Of a stretch of DNA of 12,342 nt, positions 6,643 to 12,342 are shown one piece after another. The DNA lies in the NCBI GenBank assembly GCA_017444045.1, contig JAFSXO010000074.1, positions 1 through 12,342 of the forward strand, read 5' to 3'. The notes beneath the pieces were generated by a model. The model had not been told where the DNA came from. It worked only from the letters and a program-made list of their open reading frames with translations, and ran no database searches. Position 1 is the stretch's first letter, and each line of letters starts with the position of its first letter. Position numbers and translations under genes: made by a program. This DNA comes from a bacterium (GTDB lineage: Bacteria > Vulcanimicrobiota > Xenobia > Xenobiales > Xenobiaceae).

Positions 6643-7425
6643 TTAGCCAAACAGTTTCTTCCACCAGGGCAGGGCGGCGCGTCTCTCCGCCTCTTCCAGG
6701 CGCACCGTCAGATGGCGCAGGCGCGATTCTACCTCAGCGCGGGAATCTGCTTCGACTTCGGCCTTGATGCGAAAGCGCAGCGCTTCCTCCTGGGCAGCCT
6801 CCAGCTGGCTCTTATGCGCTTCCTCTTCCTTCTGCAGGGCGGCGGAGCGTTCCCTATACTGCTCGAGCTCTCTTTCCAGCTCCGCCACCTGGGAGAGCTT
6901 TTCCCTATCCTCTTCTACGCGGGCCTGCAAAGCGGCGATTTTCTCGTTTAATTCGTTCTGCTTGGAGTTGCCTTCGGTAAGCAGGCGCTGAGTCTGCTCA
7001 TACTGGCTCTGCAGATAGCCCAAGCGCATTACTGCAGCCTCATGGCGCTCTAGGGGCACAGTAATCGGCTCTGGTATGGACAGGGGCGTTCCGTCGTCAT
7101 CTTCATTGGAATCCAGATCCGCCGGCCCCTCAGACAGTCCTTCCGCGCTGTTTTCGAAGCTCTCGAAGGCGCTTCCCACCCCTGCCGTTGCCGGGCGAAC
7201 CCGCCAGCTAACAGACGCTGAACCACCGTCAGCCAAAAATCTTTCGACTTCAGAGCTGGCAATGCGCACCCCAGCCTGCCCCGTCTCTTCTGGGGCTAAG
7301 CTGTGTATGCGCTGGCTTTTTATATAGCGGTAGACCTGGCGTTCGGTTTTGCCGATCTCTCTGGCGAACTCGGCAACAGTTAATAGGCGCTCCTGCGGCG
7401 CAGCGTTGTTGTTATCTTCAGACAT
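6643..7425 (-). CDS. Helix-turn-helix plus long coiled-coil protein
   Basis: This 260-residue protein probably binds DNA. Residues 13-66 form a MerR/excisionase-like winged helix-turn-helix (LTVAEFAREIGKTERQVYRY and a following wing with SSEVERFL). An acidic, low-complexity linker follows (about 67-125). Residues 125-250 are a nearly continuous coiled coil rich in Glu, Arg, Gln and Leu. The protein ends in LPWWKKLFG, a short aromatic-cationic tail. The domain order resembles that of RacA-type chromosome-anchoring proteins, but I cannot show homology, and a local regulator is possible. ATG at 7425 has AGGA about 9 nt upstream on the minus strand. It is transcribed divergently from the ATPase gene. 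Confidence 0.87.
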   Translation of the reverse strand: MSEDNNNAAPQERLLTVAEFAREIGKTERQVYRYIKSQRIHSLAPEETGQAGVRIASSEVERFLADGGSASVSWRVRPATAGVGSAFESFENSAEGLSEGPADLDSNEDDDGTPLSIPEPITVPLERHEAAVMRLGYLQSQYEQTQRLLTEGNSKQNELNEKIAALQARVEEDREKLSQVAELERELEQYRERSAALQKEEEAHKSQLEAAQEEALRFRIKAEVEADSRAEVESRLRHLTVRLEEAERRAALPWWKKLFG

Positions 7426-7461
7426 GACTGGTTCCTATTGAACAAAAAAAAGCAATGTCCT

Positions 7462-7490
7462 TTTATATGCCAGTACGCCCATAGCGCTAA
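7462..7490 (-). promoter_or_regulatory. Likely promoter of the helix-turn-helix gene
   Basis: On the minus strand, TTAGCG (7490-7485) and TATAAA (7467-7462) are 17 bp apart. The -10 matches five of six consensus bases and the -35 only three. The predicted leader is about 30 nt. Confidence 0.4.
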
Positions 7491-7500
7491 TGCCGCCAAA

Positions 7501-7605
7501 CAAACGTTCCTGACACCAGTCATCACGCAAGGCCCGTTTGTGTCAGCGCCAACTCACATGAATAATTAGACCCAATGCCACGAATCCTTAACTAAATGGC
7601 ATTGG
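7501..7605. promoter_or_regulatory. Cluster of dyads in the divergent intergenic region
   Basis: CCAATGCCA (7572-7580) and TGGCATTGG (7597-7605) form a perfect 9-bp inverted repeat over 16 nt, and TTGGCCAA (7602-7609) is itself a palindrome. Nearby, CAAACG/CGTTTG (7501-7506, 7535-7540) and TGACAC/GTGTCA (7511-7516, 7540-7545) are interleaved. They lie upstream of the helix-turn-helix gene and are candidate operators, possibly autoregulatory. No regulator has been tied to them. Confidence 0.35.
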
Positions 7606-7612
7606 CCAACTA

Positions 7613-7691
7613 GTATATAACTGAATATACACACAAAGCTATATACTTTTTAGGAGTATATTAGTAAAAATTATTGAATATACTGTATATT
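7613..7691. promoter_or_regulatory. Array of six ATATAC/GTATAT half-sites
   Basis: GTATAT occurs at 7613, 7656 and 7685. ATATAC occurs at 7625, 7641 and 7678. They form two dyads: ATATACT/AGTATAT (7641-7647, 7655-7661) and the compact AATATAC-T-GTATATT (7677-7691). The array is AT-rich and immediately precedes the ATPase gene, so it probably contains its promoter and operator. No single -35/-10 pair stands out. Confidence 0.4.
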
Positions 7692-7692
7692 A

Positions 7693-7706
7693 TTGATTAT
7701 AATCAT
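7693..7706. promoter_or_regulatory. FNR-like dyad before the ATPase ribosome site
   Basis: TTGAT-TATA-ATCAT matches the FNR-type consensus TTGAT-N4-ATCAA at nine of ten defined positions and contains the palindrome TGATTATAATCA. It lies 20 nt before the start codon, a position suited to repression. In AT-rich sequence a chance match is possible. Confidence 0.3.
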
Positions 7707-7725
7707 AATATTAGAGGTGAATACT

Positions 7726-8961
7726 TTGATATATCCTATTATAGAACGACCTATTTACATGAAGCAATTATTGCCCTTGATAGACCAGCCTTTAGTCAAA
7801 GTTCTTTATGGGATTCGGCGCTGCGGTAAATCCAGTTTGCTTCAGCTTCTCATTGCCGAGCTGCAAAAACGCGGAGTTAAAGCAGAGCAGATTGTTTATT
7901 ATCGCTTTGATTCACTTAAGTACGCAAATCTCACCTCAGCACCAGCCTTATATGAGGAGCTGCGCAGCCATATTGATCAAAAGGAAACGACATATCTATT
8001 TTTAGATGAGATCCAAGAGGTAGAAGACTGGGAAAAGGTAGTTAATTCGTTATTGATCGACGGAAATGTCGATATATATGTGACTGGCTCCAATTCTCGT
8101 ATGATGTCTTCGGAAATCTCGACTTATTTGACCGGGCGGTATGTGTCGGTATGTGTTAAACCTCTATGCTTTAGGGAATATCTTCAGTTTCGGAAAGAAT
8201 ATGGGCAAACAAGCGATAATGAACTGAATATAAAAGCCGAGCTGATGCGCTATTTGCGAACGGGCGGTTTTCCTGTTTTGCATCTGCGGGAATTGACCGA
8301 GGAGACTGCTTATACTATTGTCAAGGATATTTACAATTCTGTTATTTTTACCGATATAGTTAAGCGCAGTCAAATTCGCAAAGCAGATCTGCTGGAACGG
8401 GTGGTTAAGTACTGTTTTGATAATATTGGGCAGACCTTTTCCGCAAGTACCTTGGCAAAATTTATGAAAAGTCAAAAACGCAGCTTAGAGGTGGAAACCG
8501 TTTACAGCTATTTGGACAAATTGGAAAAGGCTTACATTTTGCAGCGCTGTCCGCGTTATGATATACGCGGCAAGGAGCATCTAAAGACTCAAGAAAAGTA
8601 TTATCTGTCTGATTTGTCGCTGCGTCATGCGCTTTTAGGATATGATGCCAGCTGCATGCCGGCTTTTATGGAAAATGTCATCTACAATGAGCTGAGTGTC
8701 AGGGGATATAATGTCTATGTGGGCAAACAGGATAATAACGAAATCGACTTTATCGCCTCAAAAGCTGGAAACAAATTATATGTTCAGGTAACATACACGA
8801 TAAACAGTCCAGAAACAGAACGCCGAGAGTACGAGCGTTTATTGGCTATCAAGGATAATTATCCCAAGTATGTGATACGCTTAGACGAAGGTGCGGCGGG
8901 CAATTATCAGGGCATTCGCACCATGCATCTAGCGGATTTTCTGCTAAGCCGTGAGTATTAA
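7726..8961 (+). CDS. AAA_14 / DUF4143 family ATPase
   Basis: This is an ATP-binding protein of the widespread AAA_14-DUF4143 family, 411 residues long, whose cellular role is not known. TTG at 7726 is the start because GAGGTGA (7714-7720) lies 5 nt upstream, and the next residues, MIYPIIERPIY, match how the family begins. Walker A is GIRRCGKS (29-36) and Walker B is YLFLDEIQ with Asp94-Glu95. VTGSNSRMMSSE is the following sensor region. The C-terminal part ends in a restriction-nuclease-like core, EIDFIA (339-344) with YVQV (352-355). The usual catalytic Glu/Lys of that fold is replaced by Gln/Thr, so nuclease activity is doubtful. The gene is visibly AT-richer than its neighbours (22 G/C in 60 bases at 7981-8040, against 39 in 60 at 2881-2940). 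That suggests horizontal acquisition. The intergenic region on each side is AT-rich too. Confidence 0.93.
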   Translation: MIYPIIERPIYMKQLLPLIDQPLVKVLYGIRRCGKSSLLQLLIAELQKRGVKAEQIVYYRFDSLKYANLTSAPALYEELRSHIDQKETTYLFLDEIQEVEDWEKVVNSLLIDGNVDIYVTGSNSRMMSSEISTYLTGRYVSVCVKPLCFREYLQFRKEYGQTSDNELNIKAELMRYLRTGGFPVLHLRELTEETAYTIVKDIYNSVIFTDIVKRSQIRKADLLERVVKYCFDNIGQTFSASTLAKFMKSQKRSLEVETVYSYLDKLEKAYILQRCPRYDIRGKEHLKTQEKYYLSDLSLRHALLGYDASCMPAFMENVIYNELSVRGYNVYVGKQDNNEIDFIASKAGNKLYVQVTYTINSPETERREYERLLAIKDNYPKYVIRLDEGAAGNYQGIRTMHLADFLLSREY

Positions 8962-9037
8962 AGCGACCTCTTCTGAATATTTTTTAATCTGTTTTGAATA
9001 TGCAATTAATTTATTAATTCTAATGTTCGTTAACTTG

Positions 9038-9066
9038 TTGTTTACATTAATCTATTTCCATATTAA
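9038..9066 (+). promoter_or_regulatory. Weak promoter candidate upstream of the protease
   Basis: TTGTTT (9038-9043) and TATTAA (9061-9066) are 17 bp apart, with three and four consensus bases respectively. It is the best-spaced pair in the AT-rich stretch 8962-9164 but remains weak. If used, the Crp-like dyad at 9074-9089 would cover the transcription start. Confidence 0.3.
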
Positions 9067-9072
9067 TAAAAA

Positions 9073-9090
9073 ATGTGATATTCTTCACAT
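9073..9090. promoter_or_regulatory. Crp-like operator, TGTGA-N6-TCACA
   Basis: ATGTGA and TCACAT are perfect inverted half-sites with a 6-bp centre. This is the core of the Crp/Fnr-family consensus, preceded by AA as in the full consensus. The dyad lies 75 bp upstream of the protease start codon and is the only such match I noticed in the window. Confidence 0.5.
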
Positions 9091-9164
9091 GATAGGTTCA
9101 TTATCTAAACCCGTAGTCGCGGGGGACGAAAATTAGTATGGACCTTGAAAGGAGTTCCCTAAAA

Positions 9165-10520
9165 ATGGAAATTCGCCCTACTATGACTACCCCGATGTAT
9201 ACGGGTTCTGCGAATACTACCGGGGCAGTTGCTCCTACTGCTTCTGAGTCCAATGCTCCTAGCGAAGTTTTCACTAGCAGCAACAATGGCGGTTCTGTTA
9301 ACCTCATCATTCAGCACGATGACGCTGCCAAATTAGCCGAGTTAAGAAACTCCATCCTGGCTCAGAATCCTAACAACCACGTCACCGCTGAGCTGCCTAT
9401 TATTGGCGGTTTCGCTGTGGAAGTTACCCCCGGTGAAGACGGCTCCATCCTCCCCAACCTGCAGAAGGTTGCCGGCGATGGCGTGACCGTTTTCCTCGAT
9501 CAGCAGATTGGCATTCCCGAAGGCGAGATGCAGGAAGTGGAAAACACTTTCAAGCCCCTCATGGACAACGCCAATGTCACTCTCGGTGTTGACACCCTGC
9601 ACAATCAGGGCATCACTGGTAAAGACACCACCATCTGCGTTATCGACACCGGTATTGCGCAGCACCCCGATGTAAAAGATCGCATTATTGGCTTCCAGGA
9701 TATGGTAAACGGCAGAACCGAGGCTTATGACGATCAGGGTCACGGTACTCACTGCGCTGGTATTGTCGCTGGTGACGGCACAAGCTCCAACGGCAAGTTC
9801 AAGGGCGTTGCCCCCGAAGCCAACCTGGTAGGCGTAAAAGTACTCGACGGCCGTGGTTCTGGTTCCTTCTCCACCGTTATCAAAGGTATCCAGTGGGCTG
9901 TTGAAAATAAAGAGAAATTCGGAATCGATGTAATCAGTATGTCTCTGGGCGGCTATGTGCAGCAGAGCTACAAGAACGACCCCGTATGTCAGGCTGTTGA
10001 AGCTGCTGTGGCAGCCGGTATCACCACCGTTATCGCGGCTGGCAACGAAGGCCCCAGCGCCGGTACCATCGGTACTCCCGGCAACGCTCCTAACGCTCTG
10101 ACCATCGGCGCTCTCGATGACAAAGGAACTCCCGATCGCGGTGATGACACTGTTGCCCGCTTCTCCAGCCGCGGCAGCTCCCGCATCGACAAGCTCGACA
10201 AGCCCGATGTTCTCGCTCCTGGCGTCAACATCACCTCTCTGAGCAACAATGGCAACGGCTACGTTTCCATGTCCGGTACCTCAATGGCTACCCCGTTTGC
10301 CGCTGGTGTGGCTGCTTTGATGCACCAGGTCAAACCCGATATCAGCCCCTCCCAGGTTAAGAGCCTCGTTCTGAAGACCGCTGACAAGCTCCAGCCCAAA
10401 GATGGCGGAAAGATTGGCGGAACTCCTCAGCAGGGCTTCGGCATTGACCACCAGGGCGCCGGCGTTATCGACCCCGTCGAGACCGTTGAGTACCTCGTTG
10501 GCTTGAACGGCCGCCGCTAA
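9165..10520 (+). CDS. Subtilisin-family (S8) serine protease without signal peptide
   Basis: This is a 451-residue S8 peptidase. ATG at 9165 is preferred because AAAGGAG (9148-9154) lies 10 nt upstream. An earlier ATG at 9138 has no ribosome site. Residues 1-40 are Thr/Ser/Ala-rich without a hydrophobic core. Residues 45-115 resemble an inhibitor-I9 propeptide (VNLIIQHDD through GGFAVEV). The catalytic domain carries Asp161 (VIDTG), His193 (GHGTHCAG), the oxyanion Asn294 (AAGNEG) and Ser373 (GTSMATP), so it should be active. The absence of a signal peptide is unusual for a propeptide-bearing subtilase and suggests an intracellular enzyme or another export route. It is monocistronic, with a Crp-like dyad upstream and a strong terminator downstream. 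Base use is unlike the AT-rich ATPase before it. Confidence 0.94.
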   Translation: MEIRPTMTTPMYTGSANTTGAVAPTASESNAPSEVFTSSNNGGSVNLIIQHDDAAKLAELRNSILAQNPNNHVTAELPIIGGFAVEVTPGEDGSILPNLQKVAGDGVTVFLDQQIGIPEGEMQEVENTFKPLMDNANVTLGVDTLHNQGITGKDTTICVIDTGIAQHPDVKDRIIGFQDMVNGRTEAYDDQGHGTHCAGIVAGDGTSSNGKFKGVAPEANLVGVKVLDGRGSGSFSTVIKGIQWAVENKEKFGIDVISMSLGGYVQQSYKNDPVCQAVEAAVAAGITTVIAAGNEGPSAGTIGTPGNAPNALTIGALDDKGTPDRGDDTVARFSSRGSSRIDKLDKPDVLAPGVNITSLSNNGNGYVSMSGTSMATPFAAGVAALMHQVKPDISPSQVKSLVLKTADKLQPKDGGKIGGTPQQGFGIDHQGAGVIDPVETVEYLVGLNGRR

Positions 10521-10546
10521 TTACTAATTAGCGCTGAATAAATAAT

Positions 10547-10580
10547 AAAAAAGGCTCAGCCATTCGGCTGAGTCTTTTTT
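10547..10580 (+). terminator. Intrinsic terminator of the protease gene
   Basis: GGCTCAGCC (10553-10561) pairs with GGCTGAGTC (10566-10574) with one G-T wobble across an ATTC loop. Six A precede it and six T follow it. This is a typical strong terminator. Confidence 0.9.
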
Positions 10581-10597
10581 ATTATACACAGCATCAA

Positions 10598-10725
10598 TAT
10601 TTTAAGCGCTCTATCATAAAAGCGCAGAGCACATCTGAGCGAAGCGAAGCAATGCCGGCGCGAAAGCTGGTGCAGCGCTTAATAAAGCTGGTATAGCGCT
10701 ATTATAGAAAAAAGCGCTTAAAATA
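10598..10725. repeat. MITE-like element with 13-bp terminal inverted repeats
   Basis: TATTTTAAGCGCT (10598-10610) and AGCGCTTAAAATA (10713-10725) are perfect inverted repeats bounding 128 bp with no reading frame. CAA flanks both ends (10595-10597, 10726-10728), a possible 3-bp target duplication. Inside are copy C of the dispersed repeat and a 21-bp tandem partial duplication of it, starting AAAGCTGGT at 10663 and 10684. No transposase is present. Confidence 0.45.
10651..10678 (+). repeat. Dispersed hairpin repeat core, copy C
   Basis: This matches copy A (1-28) at 24 of 28 positions and keeps the same fold: GCG/CGC outer pairs, a 4-nt AAAG bulge, CTG/CAG inner pairs and a GTG loop. Unlike copies A and B it sits inside a larger element with terminal inverted repeats. 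Confidence 0.6.
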
Positions 10726-10735
10726 CAAAGACAAA

Positions 10736-10781
10736 CTAGCCCTGCACTGCTTTAGTCAGCCTAAAAGCATTGCAGAGCTAG
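10736..10781 (-). terminator. Likely terminator of the pgk-tpiA-secG unit
   Basis: Arms 10736-10753 and 10764-10781 pair over 18 positions with two single mismatches. Read on the minus strand, the stem is followed by TTTGTCTTTG, an interrupted U tract. It lies 35 nt beyond the secG stop codon. Confidence 0.5.
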
Positions 10782-10815
10782 CTTATCACCTATTGGCTTT
10801 AGAGCTGCAAACGAT

Positions 10816-11184
10816 TTAATGCATTACCAGCGAGATAACCATCGAAAGCACGATGAAGCTTACAGCTAAATAGTTGGAAGCCATGCTCAGGTTCTCTTCA
10901 TAGCTTTTCTTGCCATGATAAGAACTCTGATTGGCACCGCCCGCTCCGGTAAGACCGGTGAGGCCATCGCTCTTAGTGTTCTTGTTCAGAACGATAACGA
11001 TAAGGCCGATGCACACCAGCAGGTACAGCACCATCAGAATATAGCGCACAACCGCCAGCCAGGTTATGCCACCGGCGGCAGCGGGAGCCGTGGCCGCGCT
11101 GTTCGTAACTGTCGTATTGACAGCCGGGGCGGCGGGGGTCTGTCCTAATAAGGACCAAGCTCTCAGACATAGGTCAAAATACAT
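10816..11184 (-). CDS. secG: SecG, Sec translocon subunit with an N-terminal extension
   Basis: SecG is the small inner-membrane partner of SecYE that assists SecA-driven protein export. The product is 122 residues. TM1 spans about 45-66 (YILMVLYLLVCIGLIVIVL). The conserved cytoplasmic loop is SDGLTGLTGAGG (72-83), then YHGKKSYEENL, and TM2 is about 104-121. Family members usually begin near TM1 and are about 75-80 residues. Here roughly 42 extra Ala/Pro/Thr-rich residues precede it. The start looks real, because AGGAG (11195-11191) lies 6 nt upstream of the ATG on the minus strand. It follows tpiA by 77 nt in the same direction, an arrangement seen in several phyla, and is probably co-transcribed with it. 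Confidence 0.85.
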   Translation of the reverse strand: MYFDLCLRAWSLLGQTPAAPAVNTTVTNSAATAPAAAGGITWLAVVRYILMVLYLLVCIGLIVIVLNKNTKSDGLTGLTGAGGANQSSYHGKKSYEENLSMASNYLAVSFIVLSMVISLVMH

Positions 11185-11221
11185 TATTATCTCCTAAAAT
11201 ACCCTAACCAATAGGCAGATC

Positions 11222-11252
11222 TGCCAAAGAGCTGACACGCAGCTCTCTGGCA
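11222..11252 (-). other. Intercistronic hairpin between tpiA and secG
   Basis: AGAGCTG/CAGCTCT (11228-11234, 11240-11246) is a 7-bp stem with a 5-nt loop, nested in TGCCA/TGGCA (11222-11226, 11248-11252). Beside it lies the 12-bp palindrome GGCAGATCTGCC (11214-11225). No U tract follows on the minus strand, so it is more likely an mRNA-processing or stabilising element than a terminator. Confidence 0.45.
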
Positions 11253-11261
11253 CTCAATAAT

Positions 11262-12014
11262 TTAATACTTCACAATAGCGGAGAAGCTGTCCGCTTTCAG
11301 GCTGGCACCGCCGACTAAGGCGCCATCGATATCGCGCTGAGCCATGAAGCCGGCGATGTTGGCGGGCTTAACGCTTCCACCGTACAGCAAACGCACCTGC
11401 TGAGCAATGCGCTCGCCGAACATATCGGCAATGGTGTCGCGCAGAATGCCCATGGTCTTATTGGCGTTCTCGGGAGAATCGGTCTTGCCCGTACCAATAG
11501 CCCAAATAGGCTCATAGGCGATCACAAAGTCGTTGCCGGATTCAAAGGTCTGTCCCTGCAGAGCGCCGCGCAGCTGATTGGCAACTACCTCGGCGGTCTT
11601 GCCGGCTTCGCACTGCTCCAGGCTCTCGCCCACGCACAGAATAGGGATAAGCCCATGCTCTCTGGCAGCCGCAATCTTCTTGCAGCAGGTTTCGTCGGTT
11701 TCGCCAAACATAGCGCGGCGCTCAGAGTGGCCGATAATGACCATTCTGCAGCCTACATCGCGCAGCATGGGAGAGGAAACCTCACCGGTAAAAGCGCCGG
11801 AATCCTTCCAGTACACGTCCTGAGCTCCGAGATAGATGTTGGAGCGGCTACCGATAATATCGTTTACATCGGCCAGCAGATGGAAGGGCGGGCAGATAGC
11901 GACATCTCTGTCGCGCACGTCGGCGATCTCTTTGAGCAGATCCTCAACCAGCAATTTGGCATCGCGGCGCGCCATATTCATTTTCCAGTTAGCAGCTAAT
12001 AACGGGGTACGCAT
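11262..12014 (-). CDS. tpiA: Triosephosphate isomerase
   Basis: This cytoplasmic glycolytic enzyme interconverts dihydroxyacetone phosphate and glyceraldehyde 3-phosphate. It is a 250-residue TIM barrel of normal length. The active site is complete: Asn9 and Lys11 in AANWKMN, His96 in IIGHSERR, Glu168 in AYEPIWAIGTGKT (the last part is flexible loop 6), and phosphate-binding GGSV (212-215) and GGASL (235-239). The ATG at 12014 has GGAGGAA (12023-12017) just upstream on the minus strand. It lies 62 nt after pgk in the same direction and is followed by secG. The pgk-tpiA-secG order gives it a probable operon, with an extra promoter possible in the pgk-tpiA gap. Confidence 0.98.
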   Translation of the reverse strand: MRTPLLAANWKMNMARRDAKLLVEDLLKEIADVRDRDVAICPPFHLLADVNDIIGSRSNIYLGAQDVYWKDSGAFTGEVSSPMLRDVGCRMVIIGHSERRAMFGETDETCCKKIAAAREHGLIPILCVGESLEQCEAGKTAEVVANQLRGALQGQTFESGNDFVIAYEPIWAIGTGKTDSPENANKTMGILRDTIADMFGERIAQQVRLLYGGSVKPANIAGFMAQRDIDGALVGGASLKADSFSAIVKY

Positions 12015-12031
12015 AATTCCTCCGAATGTCT

Positions 12032-12061
12032 ATAATACCAGGTTTGCTTAGTTCCTGTAAA
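12032..12061 (-). promoter_or_regulatory. Possible internal promoter for tpiA-secG
   Basis: On the minus strand, TTTACA (12061-12056) and TATTAT (12037-12032) are 18 bp apart, each with five of six consensus bases. Transcription would begin only about 11 nt before the tpiA start, just ahead of its ribosome site, so the leader would be very short. Confidence 0.4.
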
Positions 12062-12076
12062 TAGGCTGAGCCAAAA

Positions 12077-12342
12077 TTATTTGGACTGGCACAAACCGAC
12101 CACACCGGGAAGCTGTTTACCCTCGACGAACTCCATGGAAGCGCCGCCGCCAGTGGAAACGTGGGTGATCTTATCGGCCAAGCCGGCCTGGTTCAGAGCG
12201 GCCACGGAATCGCCGCCGCCGACTACGCTGCGAGCCGCGGAATCGGCCACAGCCTGGGCGATCTCGCGGGTGCCCTTGTCAAAGGGTTTCTTTTCGAACA
12301 CGCCCATGGGGCCGTTCCAGAAAATGGTCTTAGCGGTAGCCA
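12077..12342 (-). CDS. pgk: Phosphoglycerate kinase, C-terminal end (runs off the window)
   Basis: Only the last 88 codons are inside the window, and the gene continues past 12342. Phosphoglycerate kinase makes ATP and 3-phosphoglycerate from 1,3-bisphosphoglycerate in the cytoplasm. The visible part holds the conserved TIFWNGPMGVFE segment, then FDKGT, the VGGGDSVAAL nucleotide-binding stretch and HVSTGGGASMEF near the C-terminus, all intact. An ATG at 12307 is an internal Met, not a start, because the reading frame and conserved sequence continue upstream of it. It is the first visible gene of the minus-strand glycolytic unit. Confidence 0.96.
   Translation of the reverse strand, partial: ATAKTIFWNGPMGVFEKKPFDKGTREIAQAVADSAARSVVGGGDSVAALNQAGLADKITHVSTGGGASMEFVEGKQLPGVVGLCQSK

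Noticed and set aside
9084..9112. TTCACA as a -35 box within the Crp-like dyad
   Set aside because: No -10 hexamer lies at 16-18 bp; the sequence there is AAACCC.
8951..9136. A 61-codon frame starting at GTG 8951, overlapping the ATPase end and encoding a hydrophobic stretch
   Set aside because: There is no ribosome site before the GTG, and its hydrophobicity follows from AT-rich sequence. It also covers the Crp-like dyad and the control region of the protease.
9138..9164. An earlier ATG start for the protease
   Set aside because: The only good ribosome site, AAAGGAG, lies after it and serves ATG 9165.
10639..10651. AGCGAAGCGAAGC as a possible CRISPR or satellite start
   Set aside because: Only two short units are present, with no spacers. 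It is better seen as part of the MITE-like element.

Overview
The window is chromosomal-looking bacterial DNA from an organism I cannot place to phylum. It has Shine-Dalgarno-led genes, use of GTG and TTG starts, mostly GC-moderate coding sequence, and a pgk-tpiA-secG cluster. A lipoprotein, a permease, a secretion subunit and a Crp-like operator sequence are also present. No rRNA, tRNA, CRISPR array, transposase or phage structural gene was seen.

Layout, left to right. At 1-130 lie a dispersed repeat core and a perfect 23-bp inverted repeat with a good promoter nested inside it. At 130-1299 (+) is an ion-transporter (SLC13/ArsB-like) permease. At 1300-1551 are a stem after the permease, a second inverted copy of the repeat core, a promoter and a structured leader. 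At 1552-3911 (+) is a two-gene unit: an unrecognised 80-residue basic/acidic protein and an EF-G-like translation GTPase of the EF-G2 type. At 3911-4030 several hairpins follow one another. At 4055-5611 (+) is a lipoprotein with beta-propeller-like repeats, closed by a strong terminator. At 5841-6557 (+) is a single-pass membrane protein, facing a shared terminator. At 6643-7425 (-) is a helix-turn-helix plus coiled-coil protein. At 7426-7725 is a divergent regulatory region dense in small palindromes. At 7726-8961 (+) is an AT-rich AAA_14/DUF4143 ATPase, probably acquired. At 8962-9164 a control region carries a perfect TGTGA-N6-TCACA dyad. At 9165-10520 (+) is a subtilisin-family protease without a signal peptide. 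At 10581-10815 is a MITE-like repeat element with 13-bp terminal inverted repeats. On the minus strand follow secG (10816-11184), tpiA (11262-12014) and the 3' end of pgk (12077 to the window edge).

Functionally, the right end is housekeeping: lower glycolysis joined to the Sec translocon. The EF-G2 operon is translation-related. The middle is accessory: envelope proteins of unknown role, a possible DNA-organising coiled-coil regulator, and an ATPase island. The most unusual signals are non-coding. They are the promoter inside a perfect dyad, a 15-bp sequence shared by two promoters and ending in their -35 boxes, three copies of a hairpin-forming repeat, and the cluster of ATATAC/GTATAT half-sites before the ATPase. 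I did not find a clearly new multi-gene system. The best candidates for something undescribed are the small protein paired with EF-G2 and the repeat family.
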